NCBI RefSeq assembly: GCF_002803155.1
Contig: NZ_NNBP01000001.1
Span: forward strand, 620,001-684,000
Reading direction: 5' to 3'
Length of the DNA stretch: 64,000 nt
From: Streptomyces sp. CB02959
Lineage (GTDB): Bacteria; Actinomycetota; Actinomycetes; Streptomycetales; Streptomycetaceae
The notes under the pieces are model-generated. The model was given only the letters and a program-made list of their open reading frames with translations. It did not search any database and had not been told where the DNA came from. Both the position numbers and the translations under genes were made by a program. Shown here piece after piece: positions 61,259-64,000 of this stretch (position 1 is the first letter of the stretch; the number at the start of each line of letters is the position of its first letter).

Positions 61259-62380
61259 TCAGGCCGCCACGGACCGGGCCGGTGCGGGCGCCGCCTCGCT
61301 CACCGGGGTGCGGCGGACCACCAGCAGCGTGGCGTCGTCCTTCAGGTCGCCGTCGGTGAAGTCCTCCAGGTCGGCGCGGAGGGTGCGGGCCAGGTCGGCG
61401 GGTTCCAGGTCGATCCGGGCGGCGATCCGCTCGGCCAGGGGGTAGAAGCGGCCGTCGCCGCTGCGGGCCTCGGTGACGCCGTCCGTGCACAGCACCACCC
61501 AGTCGCTCGGTTCCGGCTGGATGCGGACGCTCCGGCGGGGCTCCCGGCCGAGCCCGCCGAGCCCCAGCGGGAGCCCGCCCTCGCCGTCGGAGCACTCGTG
61601 GACGAGGCCCTCCCGCACCAGGTAGTACGGGATGTGCCCGCAGGACAGGAGCCGGGCCCGGCCCGGACCGCGGACCTCCAGCAGCAGCGCGGTGACGAAG
61701 CGCTCGTCGGCGCCCTCCTTGGCGGAGCGGGCGTTGTAGCGGGTCAGGGCCTGCTCCATCCGGCCGGCCACCCCCTCCAGCGACTCCTGGTACTGCGCCG
61801 CCTCCCGGAACGACGCCAGCACCTCCAGGCCCGCGCCGATCGCCGGCATGCCCTTGCCCTGGACGTCGCCGATCATCAGCCGCAGCCCGTGCGGGGTGTC
61901 GACGGCCTCGTAGATGTCGCCGCCGACCCGGGCCCCCTCCTGGGCGGACACGTAGAAGCCGTACGCCTCCAGGGGGCCGGCCCGGAGCGGCAGCTCGCGC
62001 AGCATCGCCCGCTGCACCGTGTCGGCCACCAGGGTGGTGCGGGCGTGCAGCGCCTCGCGTTCGAGCCGGGTGCGGCACAGCACCAGGGCGAAGACACCCA
62101 CCAGGAACGCCCCGAAGACGCCGACGACCCGGCTGGCGGGGGCCCAGTCGGGCACCGTCAGCAGGTCGACGTAGGTGAGGGAGACGACGTAGACGAGGGC
62201 CACCAGCAGTGTGCGGCGGTAGGAGCAGCGCAGCGCGGCGACCAGCGGGGCGATCCCCATGAACGCGGAGATGTGCAGCTCCGGGCCGGTCGTGGCGTCC
62301 ACCGTAGCGACGACCAGGATGGCGAGGATCAGCAGCACGGGGGCGAGGAGGCCGCCCTCGGCGGGGCGATGGGCTGGCAT
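61259..62380 (-). CDS. membrane PP2C/SpoIIE-type serine phosphatase
   Basis: 373 aa. The N-terminal 105 residues hold four to five membrane helices. The C-terminal SpoIIE/RsbU phosphatase has QRAMLRELPLRAG, GARVGGDIYEAVDTPHGLRLMIGDVQGKGMPAIGA (metal Asp residues), LLSCGHIPYYLVR, VVLCTDGVTEAR and KDDATLLVVRR. Such enzymes dephosphorylate anti-anti-sigma factors in Streptomyces partner-switching networks. ATG 62380. No anti-sigma gene is adjacent. Confidence 0.93.
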   Translation of the reverse strand: MPAHRPAEGGLLAPVLLILAILVVATVDATTGPELHISAFMGIAPLVAALRCSYRRTLLVALVYVVSLTYVDLLTVPDWAPASRVVGVFGAFLVGVFALVLCRTRLEREALHARTTLVADTVQRAMLRELPLRAGPLEAYGFYVSAQEGARVGGDIYEAVDTPHGLRLMIGDVQGKGMPAIGAGLEVLASFREAAQYQESLEGVAGRMEQALTRYNARSAKEGADERFVTALLLEVRGPGRARLLSCGHIPYYLVREGLVHECSDGEGGLPLGLGGLGREPRRSVRIQPEPSDWVVLCTDGVTEARSGDGRFYPLAERIAARIDLEPADLARTLRADLEDFTDGDLKDDATLLVVRRTPVSEAAPAPARSVAA

Positions 62381-62518
62381 GACACTTCAAGCCTGCGGGA
62401 CGTTCCGCGAGCGCGCACAGGGGCGAAGGTCCGCGCCGCCCGTGGCGAAGGTCCCGGAAGCGGGGGTGGGGGCGAGGGCGGTCGGGTGAGGTGGCGGGGC
62501 CGGGGCGGCGCCGGTGCC

Positions 62519-63124
62519 CTAGAGCCAGCCCTTGTCGCGGGCGGTGCGGACCGCCTCGGCGCGGTTGCGGGCGCCGGTCTTCTGGATGGCGAGCGAGAGG
62601 TAGTTGCGGACCGTGCCCTGGGAGAGGTGCAGCCCGGCGGCGATCTCGGCGTTGGTGGAGCCGTCGGCGGCGGCGTGCAGCACCTCGCGCTCGCGCTCGG
62701 TCAGCGGGCTGGCGCCGTCGGCCAGCGCGGCCACCGCCAGCGCCGGGTCGATGACCCGCTCGCCGCGCAGCACCCGGCGCACGGCGTCCGCGAGCCGGGC
62801 CGCCGGGGCGTCCTTGACCAGGAAGGCGTCCGCGCCCGCCTCCATGGCCCGGCGCAGATAGCCGGGGCGGCCGAAGGTGGTGAGGATGACGACCTTCACG
62901 CCGGGCAGTTCGGCGCGCAGCCGGGCCGCGGCGTCCAGGCCGCTCAGGCCGGGCATCTCGATGTCCAGCAGCGCGACGTCGACGTCGTGGGCCCGCGCCT
63001 GGTCGAGGACCTCGTCGCCGCGTGCCGCCTGGGCGACGACGTCGAGGTCGTCCTCCAGGGACAGCAGCGCCGCCAGCGCCTCCCGGACCATCGACTGGTC
63101 CTCCGCCAGCAGCAGTCTGATCAT
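62519..63124 (-). CDS. NarL/DesR-type response regulator
   Basis: 201 aa. Receiver domain with acidic pocket E8-D9, phospho-acceptor Asp near 54 (ALLDIEMPG), TTF and FLVKDA. C-terminal LuxR-type helix-turn-helix SPLTEREREVLHAAADGSTNAEIAAGLHLSQGTVRNYLSLAIQKTG. ATG 63124. Partner of the upstream histidine kinase, separated by about 208 bp of gene-free sequence, an unusually wide gap for such a pair. DesK/DesR-like systems sense membrane state; the signal here is unknown. Confidence 0.95.
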   Translation of the reverse strand: MIRLLLAEDQSMVREALAALLSLEDDLDVVAQAARGDEVLDQARAHDVDVALLDIEMPGLSGLDAAARLRAELPGVKVVILTTFGRPGYLRRAMEAGADAFLVKDAPAARLADAVRRVLRGERVIDPALAVAALADGASPLTEREREVLHAAADGSTNAEIAAGLHLSQGTVRNYLSLAIQKTGARNRAEAVRTARDKGWL

Positions 63125-63332
63125 GCCGGCCAGCTTACGGCCTGACGCGGCCGCGGCGGCCGGGACCGGGAGCCCGCGCAACCGCTTGCCGGGGACGGTC
63201 CCGGCGCAGCGGTGGCCCCGGGTCCTGTCGTCACGCTCCTGGTCGTCGATCGGCACCCGGCGCACCGGGAGCACGCACCGAACACCGCCCGGCCCGCCCT
63301 CCCGGCGCACGACGGGACTTTGCGGACACGGC

Positions 63333-64000
63333 CTAGACCGGCCCGTTCACCGGTGGCCCGGTCACCGGCTCCGGGGAGGTGTCCGACCCGGGTATCGGAT
63401 CCTCCGGGGACGCGGCCGGGGTGGTCCTGGGAACGTATGCGCGCAGGGCGAAGCCCCGGGAACCGGGGGTCTGGCCGGTCTCCAGACGGCCGTCGGCGAG
63501 GGCCAGCCGCTCGCGGAGGCCGGCGAGGCCGTTGCCGTCGTGCCGGCCGCGGAGCGGGCCTTCGCCGTCGTCGTTCACCGTGAGGCGGACGTAGTGCCGG
63601 TCGTCGGCCTCCCACTCCTCGGTGAGCAGCAGTTCGCAGTGGCGGGCGCCGCTGTGCCGGACGACGTTGGTGACCGCTTCGCGCAGCGCCCAGGCCAGCG
63701 CGCCCTCGGTGTCGGCGGTCAGCCCGCGGGGCTCGCCCTCCAGGGCCGGGTCGGCGGTGAGCGCGATACCGGCGGTGCGCAGGGCGGCGCGGGCGCCGGC
63801 CAGCTCCACGGCCAGGCGGGGACGGCGGTACCCGGTGACCGCCTCGCGGACGTCCACCAGGGCCTGGCGGCTGACCTGCTCGATGTCGGCGACCTGCTTG
63901 GCGGCGTCCTCGGGGCGGTCCGGCAGCATCCGCCCGGCCAGCTCGCTCTTGAGGGTTATCAGGGAGAGCGAGTGGCCCAGGAGGTCGTGCAGGTCGCGGG
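63333..64000 (-). CDS. sensor histidine kinase, NarL-type partner (N-terminal part beyond window)
   Basis: C-terminal 221 codons of a HisKA_3 kinase, open at the right edge. RDLHDLLGHSLSLITLKSELAG contains the phosphorylated His. DIEQVSRQALVDVREAVTGYR is the dimerisation helix. AWALREAVTNVVRHSGARHCEL (N box), VNDDGEGP (G1) and GNGLAGLRERLAL (G2) form the HATPase_c domain. A Pro/Ser/Gly-rich tail ends the protein. Feeds the response regulator downstream. The sensor and membrane part is outside the window. Confidence 0.93.
   Translation of the reverse strand, partial: RDLHDLLGHSLSLITLKSELAGRMLPDRPEDAAKQVADIEQVSRQALVDVREAVTGYRRPRLAVELAGARAALRTAGIALTADPALEGEPRGLTADTEGALAWALREAVTNVVRHSGARHCELLLTEEWEADDRHYVRLTVNDDGEGPLRGRHDGNGLAGLRERLALADGRLETGQTPGSRGFALRAYVPRTTPAASPEDPIPGSDTSPEPVTGPPVNGPV

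Noticed and set aside
63125-63332. Extra small gene between histidine kinase and response regulator
   Set aside because: Open frames are present but have no ribosome site and only shadow-like composition. The gap is noted in the response-regulator entry.
1-64000. tRNA, rRNA, CRISPR, prophage or IS element
   Set aside because: Scanned by eye for cloverleaf-like 70-90 bp units, spaced direct repeats, integrase/transposase motifs and terminal inverted repeats; none was convincing.

Overview
This is a very GC-rich (about 73%) actinobacterial chromosome segment. Gene content and style (GTG starts, ATGA/GTGA-coupled genes, strong GC-rich hairpin terminators) indicate Streptomyces or a close relative. 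I counted about 57 protein-coding genes. The two at the window edges are partial: the second AdnAB subunit on the left and a histidine kinase on the right. One ABC permease is frameshifted. I saw no rRNA, tRNA, CRISPR array, prophage or insertion sequence.

Layout. 1-6.3 kb: AdnAB-type helicase-nuclease pair for double-strand-break resection, with an alkyltransferase-like DNA-repair protein. 6.5-10.8 kb: a large membrane protein with a pseudokinase-like domain fused to a YbhN/MprF-type flippase domain, then moeZ (sulfur-carrier activation). 11.1-15.5 kb: a tightly coupled minus-strand operon with a PelF-like glycosyltransferase (DUF3492), a polytopic membrane protein, a sugar-nucleotide epimerase and three small ORFs joined by ATGA overlaps. 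15.8-21.4 kb: a peptide-type ABC importer operon whose permease C gene is broken by a perfect 14-bp tandem duplication; a candidate leader peptide and hairpin attenuator precede it. 21.6-30.8 kb: a DUF3152 protein with a metzincin-like zinc motif, alpha/beta hydrolases, a TetR regulator, DUF3107, a ferritin-like protein and a DEAD-box RNA helicase with a probable CTG start. 30.9-37 kb: NYN-domain protein, MarC, PHP phosphoesterase, zinc-ribbon protein, MFS transporter, SUFU-domain protein. 37.5-43.5 kb: Mg2+ related genes (corA, a channel-less MgtE-like protein, DUF1003) and the Mrp/ApbC Fe-S carrier. 43.6-50 kb: an envelope-stress block (ECF sigma factor, anti-sigma, HtrA-like protease, tatB) with a divergent O-methyltransferase. 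50.2-61.2 kb: DUF3117, enoyl-CoA hydratase, tag, DivIVA-domain protein, FolP2-like protein, LOG-family protein, dapE, a lysozyme-like membrane protein, a small secreted protein, dapC, 7Fe ferredoxin, GNAT, SirB1-like protein. 61.3-64 kb: a SpoIIE-type phosphatase and a NarL-type two-component pair.

How it fits together. Much of the gene order matches what I recall of two Mycobacterium tuberculosis blocks: Rv3201c-Rv3211 (adnB/adnA, alkyltransferase-like, moeZ, DUF3152, TetR, DUF3107, ferritin-like, RhlE) and Rv1202-Rv1239c (dapE, LOG, folP2, DivIVA-like, tag, DUF3117, O-methyltransferase, sigE, rseA, htrA, tatB, mrp, mgtE-like, corA). Against that backbone, the polysaccharide and ABC-transporter cassettes at about 11-21.5 kb sit between two genes that are neighbours in mycobacteria, so they look like the accessory part of the window. 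They also hold most of the unusual signals: micro-ORFs, leader/attenuator, half-site array and duplication frameshift.
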